Shown here: positions 1 to 11,784 of the stretch, piece after piece
Position numbering within the stretch: position 1 is the stretch's first letter
How the letters are laid out: every line of letters starts with the position of its first letter
Assembly: GCA_963932145.1 (NCBI GenBank)
Contig: OZ010595.1
Location: forward strand, 92,350,067 to 92,414,066
Length of the DNA: 64,000 nt
Origin: Acanthosepion lycidas
Lineage: Eukaryota > Mollusca > Cephalopoda > Sepiida > Sepiidae
Direction: 5' to 3'
Notes under the pieces: model-generated
What the model was told of the DNA's origin: nothing
Seen by the model: only the letters and a program-made list of their open reading frames with translations
Databases searched by the model: none
Made by a program: the position numbers and the translations under genes

Positions 1-1387
1 TAATTGGTGAAATCTTTTGGTTAATTTGGAATTTTATTGTTTGCTTTTCCAAACCTTTTATAAAAATTAAAAAAATATTTTTTGTTTATTTTATCTTTAG
101 AATGTAGCGTCCATTTTCTTTTCTGGAGGGAACGTGTAGCATATTATTTTCAAGAGGCTATGCAAGATATCATAGCTGCACTTTGTATTGAAAGAAGTTT
201 TTAAAAATGTCTCAATATAAATATTTTCTCAAAGAATGCTTTTAATTATTATCTCCCAATTAACCGACTCTTGCAAAGGAATTAATCTCAATTAATATTA
301 ATGTCAATTGGCTTTTCAATAGGTTGGGCCTCAAAACAAACACAAGATGTATTCTGATATTTGGGTGTCTTAAGTTCTATAAACATATCTAAGAAAAACA
401 TGCTGAGAAATGACATTGTGGACAAATTTCAAGAAACTACCCACAAATTTGACATTCTTAGGACATTTATTTTTATCTTCAAAATGCTTAACAAATGTTC
501 TTTCTCTTTTTCATAGTTTGAAAGTCCTGAATTCTCATATGGGGATCTTTGAGAATAATATGAGGAATTGGCTAATTCGACCATATGCATACCTACATGT
601 ATATTTGTAACAGGATTTTGATTAATGCTATTGTTTGATTTATTTTTTAAATATGGGCAGCATGAAAATGACTTTTTAAGTCCTGCCAGCATCTTACATT
701 CCCTTGGGCAGATGTGGGAATGTTGGTTGTGTTAAACATGTGTGTATAGTAGAATGAGAGAACAAATGAAACTACAATTACAGCTAGTGAGAAAAAAAGA
801 CAAGAATTGTTATGATAAAAGTCTTTAAATTGCTAATATAGAGAATCAAGGCGGAAAGTCTCTGTGAGCAAGAGTTGATAGAAACTGGAGTTGATTTTTG
901 TGCCACGTCTGAGGTCACTGGTGATGATGTCAATAGTTTACCTGATCACTGCAACTGTTCAAGAGTGTTGTGAGTGGTGTTCTTAAAAGCTGATGTGGTG
1001 GATCACGACTCAGCATTTTTTGTAATCCGTTTTTCTTTTGTGGCAATGTTCATGATTGGGTCCTTTTATATTGGATTTTATACTTTTTTTCTAGTGGGGA
1101 TTTACTTTATGAGACAGATGTGATGCTTGGAGCTCCTGTACCAAGAGTGACTTTTTTATTTTTATTTTCACTTTCTTAGCATTCACATCCAGTCAACAGC
1201 TTTTGATGTTGATTGAATCAGAAAGAGATCTAATTTGAAATAGAATATAACAGGAGCCACTCACAGCAATTATTACATTAATATTTTGGTGACTATTTGG
1301 ATGATTTACGTCAACATCTGAGGAACATTGTTTTTTTTTATACTGTTTCCAAGTAGAAATACCAAATGACATACAGTGAATGACACT
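1..1387. other. No gene recognised
   Basis: AT-rich DNA with only short chance reading frames. I see no conserved protein motif, inverted repeat or SINE head that I can support. It could be intron or intergenic sequence. Confidence 0.5.
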
Positions 1388-1457
1388 TCTGTCTGCATGT
1401 GTGTCTGCATGTGTGTCTGCATGTGTGTCTGCATGTGTGTGTGCGTGTGTGTGTGTA
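1388..1457. repeat. TG-rich microsatellite with 12-bp higher-order unit
   Basis: Four perfect head-to-tail copies of the 12-mer tctgcatgtgtg (1392-1439) run into a plain (TG)n tail. The cysteine/methionine-rich frames over it are products of the repeat, not genes. Confidence 0.9.
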
Positions 1458-1710
1458 CACAAAGCAAAGCCTGTACATTAAAAATTCATGTACATCACAA
1501 AAATAAATTTATTTTATTAAATTTACATAAAAAAGAAATTACTATCTACAAATTGAAATGTTATGCTGCAAAATTAAAAATAAATATCTAAGATGATGTT
1601 AGAGTGTAATAACAACTTGAATAAAGTCAGTAAAATATTTCCGAATGACCTATAAATTGTGTGATCTACAATGACTCTTAAGCCTTGAAATAGATTTACA
1701 CTTTTTTTTT

Positions 1711-1796
1711 ACAAACACAGTATGGAAGCAAACACAGTGACAAATCTCACAAACACAGTATGGAAGCAAACACAGTGACAAATCTCACAAACATAT
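1711..1796. repeat. Perfect 38-bp tandem duplication
   Basis: The 38 bp at 1711-1748 are repeated exactly at 1749-1786, and a third partial copy begins after that. Zero divergence in a decayed neighbourhood suggests a recent duplication. Confidence 0.9.
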
Positions 1797-2339
1797 GAAT
1801 GAACTGCCTTACCAGAAAATTAGACACAACAATAATTTTATGATTATTGTCAGAAGTTTGATAATATGTTTATTGTATTTCCATCATTACTACAAGCTCA
1901 ACTAAAAACAAATGCAATCAAAATGTTTATATGCAAATAAGAAACAAATAAACAATAGTGTTTGTTAAAAATGAAAACAATGTAATTCTATAAATATAAC
2001 AATTTTGGGGAACAAAGAATAAATGTGTATGTGCTTTTAAGTGCTTCATGGTTGTGTCAAAATTACATGTTGGGAAGCAACTCTTCAGGGATTAGAAAAA
2101 TTGGAAAAGAGAAAGATGTTTTTTTTTTTACTCCTCCAACATGATCCTAGTCACTTGACTACATGTCTAAGGGAAGTAACCCACCACATATTCCTATTGA
2201 TTTTATCTTTTATTTTTTGGTAATTTTGGTTCCTACATCTGTAGTCTATGCATGTATGTTTGCATTATTATTATTATTGGAAAGACATTCTTCAAGTAGA
2301 CAATTGAATTCCTAACTAGTTACTAGGAAAGTTGGTTTT
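1797..2339. other. No gene recognised
   Basis: AT-rich, no recognised coding or repeat structure. A short ATT run lies near 2265-2278. Confidence 0.45.
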
Positions 2340-2885
2340 CTGTGTTGTGCTAGACAATTTTTCTTGACAGAATCTATCTTGCATCATCATAAGTCTACCA
2401 TTTATCCAGGCACTGAATATTGCTGCCACATTCAGCCTGGTTCTCTTACTGTTTTAGAAATTCTTCACAAAATCGAAATAATAATCTGCAATTTTATCCT
2501 TCCTGCCCTGGCACCTCAGCTGCAGTCTCTTTCAAAATGCCATAATGTAGCTTCCCTGTGCCTTTTCTATAAATATTTTCATGGTAGTTGTTTGAATGCA
2601 CTTTCTTTTATGGTACTTCAACTTTACAAATTTCAGTTCAGTACTTGATTGGTGGCAAGGTCCCACTTGTGGAATGCTTTCCAGCTTCTTGCTTTCTAGT
2701 TAAATTCAGTTTTCAAAAATTCAAATGTAATGTCAAACTCTCTCCATGACTCCTGTTCTTTTATTGTCCTTCATTCTTAATGGGTTTTTTTTTTTTTTTT
2801 TTTTTTTTAGATACTTTCACTCTCAGTAACTTCTTGCATCTTAGTAACTTTAGTACCTTGCATGGGGTGAAATGATTTTAACAAA
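2340..2885 (+). mobile_element. Jockey/CR1-like LINE, 3' end of pol plus 3' UTR (relic)
   Basis: The reading frame at 2364-2648 matches the C-terminal region after the reverse transcriptase of Jockey/CR1-type LINEs: a short segment on external sites ending in EYCCHI, then LQSLSKCHNVASLCLFYKY and FHGSC. The same layout is seen in the longer relic at 52.6 kb and in the antisense relic at 28.3 kb. The 3' UTR (about 2690-2885) ends in the family terminus gtgaaatgattttaacaaaa. A run of about 22 T interrupts the UTR near 2786-2808. No reverse transcriptase palm remains, so it is a 5'-truncated dead copy. Family placement comes from motif memory, not a search. Confidence 0.7.
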
Positions 2886-4061
2886 AACAAGTTTTGTTGA
2901 ATTTTTTGTTATTTTATTGTTGGTAGTGATCATATTCAAGATTTTATAGTAAGTGATATGTTTAATTTTTTACTAATAGTTTATATGTATCAATATATTA
3001 AATTTGTTACAAAATCTTCCTCTTTGTTGTGGTTATTGTGTAGTTAATGTCTATAGCATAATATATGTTTATATTATTCTTATCTTTTATTTTTCTGATA
3101 GATTTGTTTAATTTGTTTATATGCTAAGGGAACTTGATTACATTATCACTACATTATCATACTGATTAACATGTCATTAGCCTGATATTATCTCATTTAA
3201 ATTACATATCACCACAATAACACAAGAAGACACAATAAGATATCTGACAAATAATATCAATAATTAAACAAATACTATATTATATAAACTGTAAAAAAAA
3301 CTAATTGCTAAAAGCCTTAATTATATAAAGAAACAAGTTGGCATCAATAATTCACTTTAGTAACAAACATAAAAAATGTATTTCATAATTTAAAAAAAAA
3401 AATGACACCACAACAAATTGAGAAAAAAATCTGATATGATATTCATGAATGTGTGAAAAGATAACACTCTAAAACACAATTCAGAAGACATTGGACAATT
3501 TATGTTCAAACTTTTCCAGGAAACCAGAAAAAGAAAATGAAAAAAAAAAATTAAACAAGAACTGTCATTGATCTTCAACAATAAATGCATATATGAAAAC
3601 CAGATATATTCATTGCACAAATATGCACACACATGGTGGTGGCTGGCCACTTGTATCAGAGTATGTGTGTCTACACCTGCTCAGATACATTTGTGTTTGT
3701 TCAACACCCACAGAGCACACCTGTGGTTTATACTGCATTTACAGTTTCTGAGAAAGAGTGCATCACCTGGTATGATCAACAATCTGAACAAGGCCAGTAC
3801 ACTCAGACTCTCAGTCACAATGACTTGTAACTTCATGCTAGCACAACCGTCAACGGCTCTCAAATAGTTCTATCGAGATAATTTCACTTTCAAGGCTTGG
3901 GTTAACCAGTGGTGTGTTTTCAGGCAATTTGCAAAGGTGCCGCTCACTGGGATCACCTCCCCAGGCCTATAAAATTAAGAAGTCCTTCTTGATTATAGTG
4001 AGATGTGATGAACTAACTATGGTGAGAAGTGAACCTGGATCTCACAGTTGGAAAGCATACC
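2886..4061. other. No gene recognised
   Basis: AT-rich, with overlapping short frames on both strands near 3570-3870 that share no recognised motif. The GC-richer stretch 3890-4060 may be an old SINE, but I could not match it to another copy in the window. Confidence 0.4.
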
Positions 4062-4112
4062 TATATATGATGGGCATGTGACCCAGTATGGGTCACATGC
4101 CCATCATATATA
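4062..4112. repeat. Perfect 24-bp palindrome with 3-nt loop
   Basis: Arms 4062-4085 and 4089-4112 are exact reverse complements around gta. The inner arm is atgggcatgtgaccca, so it is not simple TA repeat. It sits 70 bp from a second, longer foldback. Confidence 0.95.
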
Positions 4113-4180
4113 TATGTATAAATTCCCAAGAGGATAGAATCCAGGTAGAACTCAATGTCCAGGACAGAGTAAGAATATAA

Positions 4181-4372
4181 TATAAAAGACTCAAACACTA
4201 ATATTCCATGGTTATAATTTATTACATTGGAATCGTAATGACAATCCAATTCATCAGAACTATAAAAATATTTTCCGATTTCTTTTTGAATTTGTAGGTT
4301 TGATGAATTGGATTGTGATTACAATTCCAATGTAATAAATTATAACCATGGAATAGTAGTGGTTGAGCCTTT

Positions 4373-4376
<4 letters not shown>
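4181..4376. repeat. Foldback element, ~76-bp arms
   Basis: Arms 4181-4256 and 4301-4376 are reverse complements with only a few differences and a 44-bp spacer. The right arm runs directly into a (TA)n tract. No transposase is inside, so it could be a foldback or MITE-like insertion or a local inverted duplication. Confidence 0.85.

Positions 4377-4432
<56 letters not shown>
4375..4432. repeat. (TA)n microsatellite
   Basis: About 58 bp of uninterrupted TA directly abutting the foldback at 4181-4376. Confidence 0.95.
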
Positions 4433-4438
<6 letters not shown>

Positions 4439-5099
4439 GTTCATGTCTGCCTCAATTCCAAACAAGTTACTCCATCAAAAACAGTTGTCAAAATTACATG
4501 GTTGTCAATTCAAGAGAATGACAATAATGTGTAGACAATATTTTCGGCTTGTCCTATATTCAAATCATTTCTTTGCCAACATTTTATGCTTGACTGCCCT
4601 TTGCCATACCCTATAAAATGTCTTTCATTTGCAAAGAACAACCACGTGTTGATTCATCATCCTGCAGACAAGCAGAAATGTTTTCTGGAACTTGTTTCCA
4701 AATTTGGTGCAATTCTGATGGAATTCTCATGTTCCGGTGCACATCACTATGACTTCATATATCAATGTTTGAACATATTTGCATGAAAGGCAAATCAATA
4801 AATGCATATTCAATGCAGAAATAAAACATGACATTATGGAGAGAGCCATAGTCAGCAACATCCTAAAGAAGCATGGCAGGAAGAAGAAGATATTCATTGT
4901 TCAGATGTCAATTCAATGACCTTGAATAGTTACTTAATTTCTTAAAATGAACTTGGAAAAGTTACTGATTTTTTTTAGTCTGAATATAATAATTTATGTT
5001 TCAATATATAAGAGGAGGTGCTGAAAAAATATTACCTTGAGCCACCTGTCAAAATTTGACAAAATGACCAAACATTAAAGTTTTTTTCTACTTGTAACT

Positions 5100-5345
5100 G
5101 TAATTTTTATGCTAACACTTCCTTCTCTCGCACTTCTCACCTGTGGAACTCTTATGTCTTATTTCCTGCCAGCTACAATCTTCAAAAAATTTTTTAATTC
5201 AATGTCAGTTGTTTACTTCTATCTCTTTGAATGCTGTTTGTTTATTGTCCTCTCACCTCAGTATTGTTTTCTCAGTTTCTTTCACTCTCACAAAATCCTT
5301 GCCTCTTTATTTTTAACCATTTCACCCCAAGCAAGGCAATAAAGC
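5100..5345 (+). mobile_element. Jockey/CR1-like LINE 3' tail (relic)
   Basis: The DNA at 5113-5205 matches the last coding codons and early 3' UTR of the Jockey/CR1-like family: a cacttctcacctgtggaact block and then ctacaatcttcaaaaa, both also at 53.0-53.1 kb. It ends in ccccaagcaaggcaataaag. Parts of this end recur inverted at 5405-5490. Only the tail remains. Confidence 0.6.
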
Positions 5346-5404
5346 TACTAAGATGCAAAGGGGGTTACTGAGTATTAGAGAATATGAGAAAAACTATTAT
5401 TAAG

Positions 5405-5490
5405 TAGAGAGGACAATAAACAAAGAGGAATTAAGAAAACAGAAGGTATGACAGAAAACTTGGTGGCTTTATTGCCTTGCTTGGTTTTAA
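5405..5490 (-). repeat. Inverted fragment of the adjacent LINE 3' end
   Basis: The reverse complement contains aagcaaggcaataaagc and tttgtttattgtcctc, both present in direct orientation at 5228-5350. The two parts form an imperfect inverted repeat around 5350-5400. Confidence 0.6.
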
Positions 5491-5559
5491 ATGTTTAAGA
5501 AAAAAATAGTTTCAAATCAAAATTGTGGATAAACTGTTTCATGTTTTGTTCTGTTTTGT

Positions 5560-5645
5560 TCAAATATTTCAGTCATTATCAAGAACTAGGTGTTGTTGCT
5601 ATGGTAGACAAGATTTTATTGACTACATCCTTACATTGTTTTGTG
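5560..5645 (+). repeat. Dispersed repeat, inverted partner at 7885-7970
   Basis: 5573-5629 (gtcattatcaagaact ... tggtagacaagatttt) is about 88% identical to the reverse complement of 7906-7962. Flanks resemble one another more weakly. It is probably a retroelement 3' fragment of unknown family. Confidence 0.7.
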
Positions 5646-5673
5646 GGGAGAGACAGTACTATTTAAATTAATT

Positions 5674-5676
<3 letters not shown>

Positions 5677-5729
<53 letters not shown>
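5677..5729. repeat. (TA)n microsatellite
   Basis: About 53 bp of TA. Confidence 0.95.
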
Positions 5730-5732
<3 letters not shown>

Positions 5733-6030
5733 GATGTTTTTCCCTGATCTCAGCTGCAATGGAAAATAATGCATATAAAATTTATATATATTATTATTGC
5801 TTATGTATGTTAAATATTTTATATCCTTTCAAAATCCATCTGTTATGTTTCATGCAGGTGTTTTTTTTGTATAATAATAACTTTGAGCAATTCAAGTATT
5901 ATTTAGTATTTTGGTATTATCTACTAATATTTGGCTTACGTAAATAGTTGTATTTTGGTTGTTTCTGATGTTATAATTAATATATGCACAAAGTGTGGTG
6001 CTTGTTTGAATAATGTCAAAATTTAATTTA

Positions 6031-6031
<1 letters not shown>

Positions 6032-6081
<50 letters not shown>

Positions 6082-6178
6082 ACCTATCAAGAACAATATT
6101 GGAGAAGAATGTATGGCAAAGTAGAAAAAGGTTTTGGCTAGAATATAAAAAAACCTAAAATTAAAATTCCCAGCATCC

Positions 6179-6215
<37 letters not shown>
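6032..6215. repeat. Two (TA)n tracts (6032-6077, 6189-6215)
   Basis: Two TA runs separated by 110 bp. The second directly precedes a hammerhead-type module. Confidence 0.9.
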
Positions 6216-6218
<3 letters not shown>

Positions 6219-6219
6219 A

Positions 6220-6775
6220 AAATATAGTTTTAAGGTACATTGTATTTATGGGTTAAAGTGCTTAATATTAGGGATAGAGCATATGTTAATATAAAAGTGG
6301 ACATTGAAGTCACCCTGCAGAGGCTACAGTCTGTTTCATGCTAAATGCAATCGTCAGGCTTTGACGATTGCATTTACTCGACAGTGTATATTTTTCTTTA
6401 AAAAGATTTCTTGAATATTCAAGATGGTAGACGAAAAATAATTAAATATACAGAATAATAAATGAATGGAACATCTACTCAAATATAGTTATCCACTAAG
6501 ATTGCATTTAAAGTGATAAAAGACAATATAAATGAAGACAAAAGGAAAACTTTTCTTTACCAACATGTTTTATCCTATGATGACCTTTATCAAGAAAAAT
6601 GTATAGATTTTATTTTGCAACTTTTATATATACATATATATATATATATACACAGACAATTTGCTAGTCTATTGATTTTATTTAAGGTTGATTTTATATT
6701 TATATCCATGCTTATCCTTGATACTTAACTCTTTAACCCATAAATATAGTATACTTAAAAGTATATTTTTTATTT
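6220..6775. mobile_element. Hammerhead-type foldback module, copy a
   Basis: The left end (6222-6345) and the reverse complement of the right end (about 6690-6775) share the module sequence: tatttatgggttaaag, a gatagagcat-like block and the atataaaagtg-like block, roughly 80% identical. About 330 bp lie between the ends. The same module occurs at 12.5, 34.3, 52.5, 60.0 and 61.5/62.2 kb. No protein is encoded. It is a non-autonomous repeat, probably mobilised by retroelement enzymes. Confidence 0.65.
6322..6360 (-). ncRNA. Hammerhead-ribozyme-like core, copy a
   Basis: On the minus strand: CTGACGA (6357-6351), a 3-bp hairpin TGC/GCA, GAAAC (6337-6333), a short ACA/TGT hairpin, then GTA and a stem I closing strand GCC. 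All conserved core bases of a type I hammerhead are present, though helices are only 2-3 bp. On the plus strand a second half-core (TTGACGA, 6361-6368) faces it, giving a palindrome at 6341-6374. Confidence 0.45.
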
Positions 6776-7249
6776 ATATTGTGTATATTTAGGCAGCAAT
6801 TTTTCATTAATGCATGTTTCATTAAATAATATAAACAAGTTTTGTCTATTTATTTAAAGTAAGTTCTTTTCATCTTGTCTGATAAGCTTAATCACATTAT
6901 TGTTAAAAGATGAAAGGAGAACACCATACTGATACATGTTTAAATCCAATCTAAACTTTCGGCTTACATAAGCCATTATCAAAGATGACAATTTCAATAA
7001 ATCAAACAACACACGTATGAAACAATAATGATAGTCCGACCCTTGCTGCATGAAAATTTCATATACACGAGCCACGGAAGTGAAAATTGTGTTGCAGCTC
7101 AATGTCACACATGACCATGCAAGAGTGTAAAACAAGAAGTATGGAAAGCCTTTGGATTAAACTAGTGGCATTTAAGGATATTTGTGGAGATTTCATAGTT
7201 TATTTTGTTCAGATTAGGTTTCAACTGTTTTATGTATAAACCTTCAAGA

Positions 7250-7257
<8 letters not shown>

Positions 7258-7291
<34 letters not shown>
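7258..7291. repeat. (TA)n microsatellite
   Basis: About 34 bp of TA. Confidence 0.95.
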
Positions 7292-7298
<7 letters not shown>

Positions 7299-7523
7299 CC
7301 CTCGCACAATTATTCATAAATAAGCCAAATGTATTTTGGACAGACGGATCCAGATTTGAACATTTTGGTCATAAGAATTTGGGGAAAGATTGAAAAATAA
7401 AAGCAAATACACCATAGTCAATGAAATTTTATCTTTTACTTAAAAAAAAAAAACAGAAAAATCTCATTTTAAGGTGTTTTTTAAAGAAATGCAGGATTGT
7501 CTGTAACTTTTTGCCTGTATGCT

Positions 7524-7533
<10 letters not shown>

Positions 7534-7610
<77 letters not shown>

Positions 7611-7636
7611 GAGAGTGAGAGAGAAAGACAGAGAGA
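7534..7636. repeat. Compound (TA)n-(GA)n microsatellite
   Basis: TA to 7576, then (GA)n with a few interruptions. Overlapping frames here encode only Tyr-Ile and Arg-Glu repeats. Confidence 0.95.
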
Positions 7637-8080
7637 TACTGTGGGATTATGGAAATCAACAGTACATGTTGACTCATAGTTTCAAACTTTAAGTGATCAT
7701 CAGGTACTTCACTTTGTGTAGAATCTATATATAAAGAGTGAAAAAGAAAATATTTAAGATGCATTTAAAATAAGAACAGTACATAAAATATTTAATGTTC
7801 TTTTCTGGTGTAGCTGATCTTTAGGAAACCATTTTACATATGACATCACTTATATAATATAGACATATTGAAATTAATTTGAATTCTTGCATTTGAAACA
7901 AAATGTAGTCAATAAAAATCTTGTCTACCATACTGACAACAACCAGTTCTTGATAATGACTGAGTTACTCAAATGCACTGGAAGAAAAATAAAACAAAAC
8001 AGGTACAGATATACATACACAGAATTTCAATGTGGTCGGCAATGTACTTTCACAAAAATGATTTTGGCTCATTCAGTATT
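7637..8080. other. Non-coding interval with retroelement-like 3' fragment
   Basis: No gene. The minus strand at about 7730-7655 has ctgatga followed by gtttgaaac, a motif order common in retroelement 3' regions; its helices do not fold well. 7885-7970 is the inverted partner of the repeat at 5560-5645. Confidence 0.45.
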
Positions 8081-8219
8081 TTAGTTGCATGATGATAGGC
8101 AGACCTGAATTCATTTTACATATCTCAAAACCCCTGATGTTATACTCGGCTGCTTCATCAGTGCTGTTTATTTCTGGTCTCATTGGAGGATTTGGGCTTC
8201 TACAAAATATCTCACCCAC

Positions 8220-8460
8220 CTTCAGAGGCAACCCAACCAGGAGCAATCACCTCTTGGTCAGCTGCTTTACCTTTCTTTGGTTGAATGTGCAGCATTTTGG
8301 TTTGACTCATTTTTGGAATTCGACCAATGAAAATTGGTTTAACAGTTACTGTGGCCTTTGTCTGCCTATTTAATGTTACTGAATTTTTCTTGCCAATTTT
8401 TCCTAATTGTTCAGTAAATTGCTTGATCTTACGTCGATTTGTCTTCATGTTATTTTCCTT
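8220..8460 (-). CDS. Candidate internal host exon, unknown protein
   Basis: On the minus strand about 76 codons are open, starting near ATG 8448 (MKTNRRKIKQFTEQLGKIGK...). The sequence is basic and low in repeats, richer in GC than its surroundings, and ends ctgaag|gtgggtgag, close to a consensus 5' splice donor (exon end 8220). A possible acceptor, cctaag|g, lies at about 8460 but its pyrimidine tract is poor. I do not recognise the protein and no partner exon is visible. The opposite strand is also open, so chance openness or an unknown element is possible. Confidence 0.3.
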
Positions 8461-8776
8461 AGGTATTTTTTAATTACAATAATTATGTGCAAGCAATAAC
8501 TTTAGGGTGATTTGCATTTATTAACGTACATGTAAAAAAATAAAATAAATAGAAAGAAAAATTCAGTAACTACATTCATGTTGTTTTTAGCAAATTATTG
8601 TTTGCTATACTATTTGCAATAGTAGCCTAATCTTGAAAAAATAAGTGAAAGTCAAAAAGAAAAAAATGGTCATTGTGTATGAGTAACTTTACAAGTTGTT
8701 TATGCTTGGTGGAATTAGTGATTTACTAAGAGTAACTTAGTTGCAGCCCAAGGTCAAAATTATGAGGTACCTAGTG

Positions 8777-9000
8777 TAGATCAAACTCACTGTTCAATTG
8801 TAATTGATCTAGCAAGATAAACTTGCTAACCATTACATCATACCAAAGTGCCACCATTCCTATATAATTTTCTAAGAGTTGCAGAGATGTGGCACAAAGC
8901 TGAAAGTGTGAAACACCCAGTGAGAATCATACTTACTATTCAATTGTAATTGATCTAGCAAGACAAGCATGCTAGCCATTACGCTACATTGACGTGTCCA
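8777..9000 (-). repeat. tRNA-derived SINE-like heads, two copies
   Basis: 8777-8850 and 8925-8998 share ttcaattgtaattgatcta and a following gcaaga...ttgctaaccattac block. In reverse complement this reads tagcgtaatggctagca, resembling a pol III A box at the start of a tRNA. The B box is poor. It is an inferred old SINE pair. Confidence 0.4.
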
Positions 9001-9989
9001 ATGCCTGGCAGAGATAAAATACTAAAATTTGTATTTAATGCAAATATTATCAACTAATAAAACATTACTAGAAAGGAGGTTCATTATTTACTGTAGGGGT
9101 AATTTTGAATAGAATGTGAAACATCTCATGAGACATAGAAAACATTGTTCAAATTTTTAAATTTTGGGTTAGCATTCTATTTATGTGAAGCGAGTGTCCA
9201 CAAAGATTTCCTTGTTCATAGAATATAAAAGCAAGTCATCTTCAGGAGTTCATATTTGATTCTCAGGTGGAAAAAATAGCAAAATGTCACCTTCTAGGGA
9301 AGAAGAAGACTTCAGGTTTGAACCTAATAGATTATTTTTGTGACACTGGATGATAAAGAAAAGAGAGTTTGAATCTAAATACTAAGACCTTCCTCTCTGC
9401 CTCATTCTTCCTCCACACATCTCCATCAAGGTCATACCACCCAGTGGTAGCATTTTCTGAAAATTTCCCCTCCAGCCACAACTCTTGTCAAATGAAGCAG
9501 CTTATAACGTTTGCACCTGTTGAAATGCCTAGAATATGGCAGCCTTTTGTCATTTTATTTAGAATTGGGCTTAAAGAGAAATAGTGGTTTCAGGTAAATT
9601 TTCTTTATAATTTGGGTGTGTAACAACATCGAAGACATCCTTTGTTCCAATCTCTTCTCCTGCCTATGCAAAACCACCTTTGACACCCACTACAACTAAA
9701 AACAACTTGTAGAATGTCTATTTTCACAGTAAAATAATTTGTTCCAGACAAATTTTACAATTTATCTTTTTAAGACGCATGCTGATAAATATTTCTTTTT
9801 CTCCTGTGTTCTCATTTTACAGAGAATACGGAAATTATGCAAGTAAAACATATTTACTTATTTGAGAAATGAATACACAGCAGGTGTTTCGGCTTAGCAA
9901 AAAAAAAACAAAACAAAAAAAAACATCCAAGTTATATCTACAAACAAAATCATGTTAAAGTTAGATTTAGTGTTGACACTATTTACATT
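9001..9989. other. No gene recognised
   Basis: AT-rich. The frame at 9369-9584 shows no recognised motif. An A-rich stretch occurs at 9899-9923. Confidence 0.45.
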
Positions 9990-10237
9990 GTGAATATGAC
10001 AATAAAGATGAGGACAATGTTTTAGCTGTTGTATTCTCCAACCTTCTTCAGGTGATATATATTGGAATTTCAAACCAAACCCTTTATTTAGTCCACTGAG
10101 GTAGATTGTTCTCGTTCCACATGCCATGCCTTTTCTGGTTATCTCAGTTACAGTTAATTCCCTTTAGTAATTCAACTCTCCAGGTTTTTGTGGCCAGGTA
10201 TTGAATTCACAACTCTTTGGGTCAAGTCACTGGAAAT
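9990..10237 (-). mobile_element. tRNA-derived SINE (family B)
   Basis: The reverse complement aligns along its length with 47957-48220: head gacccaaagagttgtga, middle ttactaaaggga, tail tatatatcacctgaagaagg. The head resembles the anticodon arm and T arm of a tRNA (gttgtgaattcaatacc as B box region), which indicates a pol III-transcribed SINE mobilised by a LINE. This copy lacks the first part of the tRNA head. Confidence 0.75.
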
Positions 10238-10667
10238 TTTGTTCTTTGAGAAAGTAACAATATTTAAAATTACTTTTCATAGACTTTTATTAAAAAAAAA
10301 ATAAGTTTTTGTTTTCATTAACTTTCAACACCTCCTGATGATGACCTAAAAAGTCCTTTCTGGCTAGATCTCTACTAGTTTACACAATTGGATATTCTCT
10401 TTTAAAATAAAAGAACATGTGAACTTTGAAATCTAGAATACTGCATAAGCAGTAAAAAATGAACAGCTGAAATGTTTTAAATTCACAGAAACACATACAC
10501 ATACTCACAGACAACTTAACCCAGTGAAGATGGTCATAGATGAGATTGAAAGTACTTGGGAAAATAAAAACTATTTGAAAGAAAATTTTGACATTTTTCT
10601 TACTCAGTTTTCTAAATCTACCCAAAAATTAATCTGCAAACATAAAAGGATTACAACAAAAACTAAT

Positions 10668-10690
10668 ATATATATATATATATATATATG
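10668..10690. repeat. (TA)n microsatellite
   Basis: Short TA tract in otherwise featureless AT-rich DNA (10240-11200). I recognise no gene in that interval. Confidence 0.9.
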
Positions 10691-11195
10691 ATGCTGGATA
10701 AATAATTAGATAATATGTTTCTTTCATCCAATGAATTTGTCAATGTAAAGATATCTCTGAAAGCATCAAATGATTAATTTATAATGTATAATTAAATTTT
10801 ATGGACAGATTTCAAAATGAAAAAAAAAAATAAGTAGAAAAGAAAAACAATGAAGAAAACAATTCATTGTTAAATATTTTTAGTTTTTTTTTTAACAATA
10901 ATCTTACAAGCAAATAGATCTTGGCTAAAATGATTCCATAAAATGGAAATAACAAATGAAGAATAAATGTTGTGCAAGGTTAATTGTGTGGAAGTGGGGT
11001 GCGACCCACACAGATGAACTGGTGTCAGGTGAAGAGCAAGCAATCTCCACTCTATATCAGCTCTTCTGATCTTCATAACAGGTCTTCAGAGAGTTCTATC
11101 TGCAAAATAAGATAACTCCTCATAGTTTGGTTATCTCGCACAAGAACCAAATCACCTTGGGGCCAAAGAAGAGACAAAAATGGAATAAATTCAAG

Positions 11196-11202
<7 letters not shown>

Positions 11203-11226
<24 letters not shown>
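11203..11226. repeat. (AAT)n microsatellite
   Basis: Eight AAT units. Flanking DNA to 11650 holds nothing recognised. Confidence 0.9.
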
Positions 11227-11227
<1 letters not shown>

Positions 11228-11648
11228 TACAAATCCTATCCTATGGGAATTGCTTATTCGTAGTGTGCAGAATTGATGGCTGCGAGGCATCATAAGGATC
11301 AAAATTTGGTACTGGACAAATAAAGTATTACTTATAAGTAATCTATATATAAAAAAAGATTAATGCTGTATGGAGGTTGGACAAGGAGCTTTAATAATAT
11401 TGTGTATTTCAAATAGGTTTGTGGTTCAATTGATACAGACAGCTTCTTTGGTTGATTCAAATGAGTTTTCAGAATGAAAATAGATTCCCCATATTTTTGC
11501 AATATTATTGGTTCTGACCTGGCATTTTGGCTTCAGTTACTTAGAGACTTTACTACACACTCTAGTAGCATGGTAGCAATATTAATAGATTTAAAATTAT
11601 GACTATTTTTAATGCTCCACAAAAATTGAAAAAAATAGACAGTTATCA

Positions 11649-11652
<4 letters not shown>

Positions 11653-11690
<38 letters not shown>
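11653..11690. repeat. (TA)n microsatellite
   Basis: TA tract bounding a dispersed repeat on its left. Confidence 0.95.
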
Positions 11691-11692
<2 letters not shown>

Positions 11693-11696
11693 CATA

Positions 11697-11784
11697 AATG
11701 GAAGCTAAAAGCTTTGAATTTAATTTTGTAATTAAATTAAAGATATTAGTTCCATTTTATCCTCAAGCGAATTTTGGAGTAACT

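Noticed and set aside
1388..1591. Cys-rich short peptide over the TG repeat
   Set aside because: Pure microsatellite translation.
7655..7730. Possible hammerhead on the minus strand (perfect ctgatga, then gaaac)
   Set aside because: I could not pair stem I or stem II in the required order, so it is not counted among the ribozyme-like folds.
9369..9584. 71-codon plus-strand frame as an exon
   Set aside because: No convincing splice sites or recognised protein.
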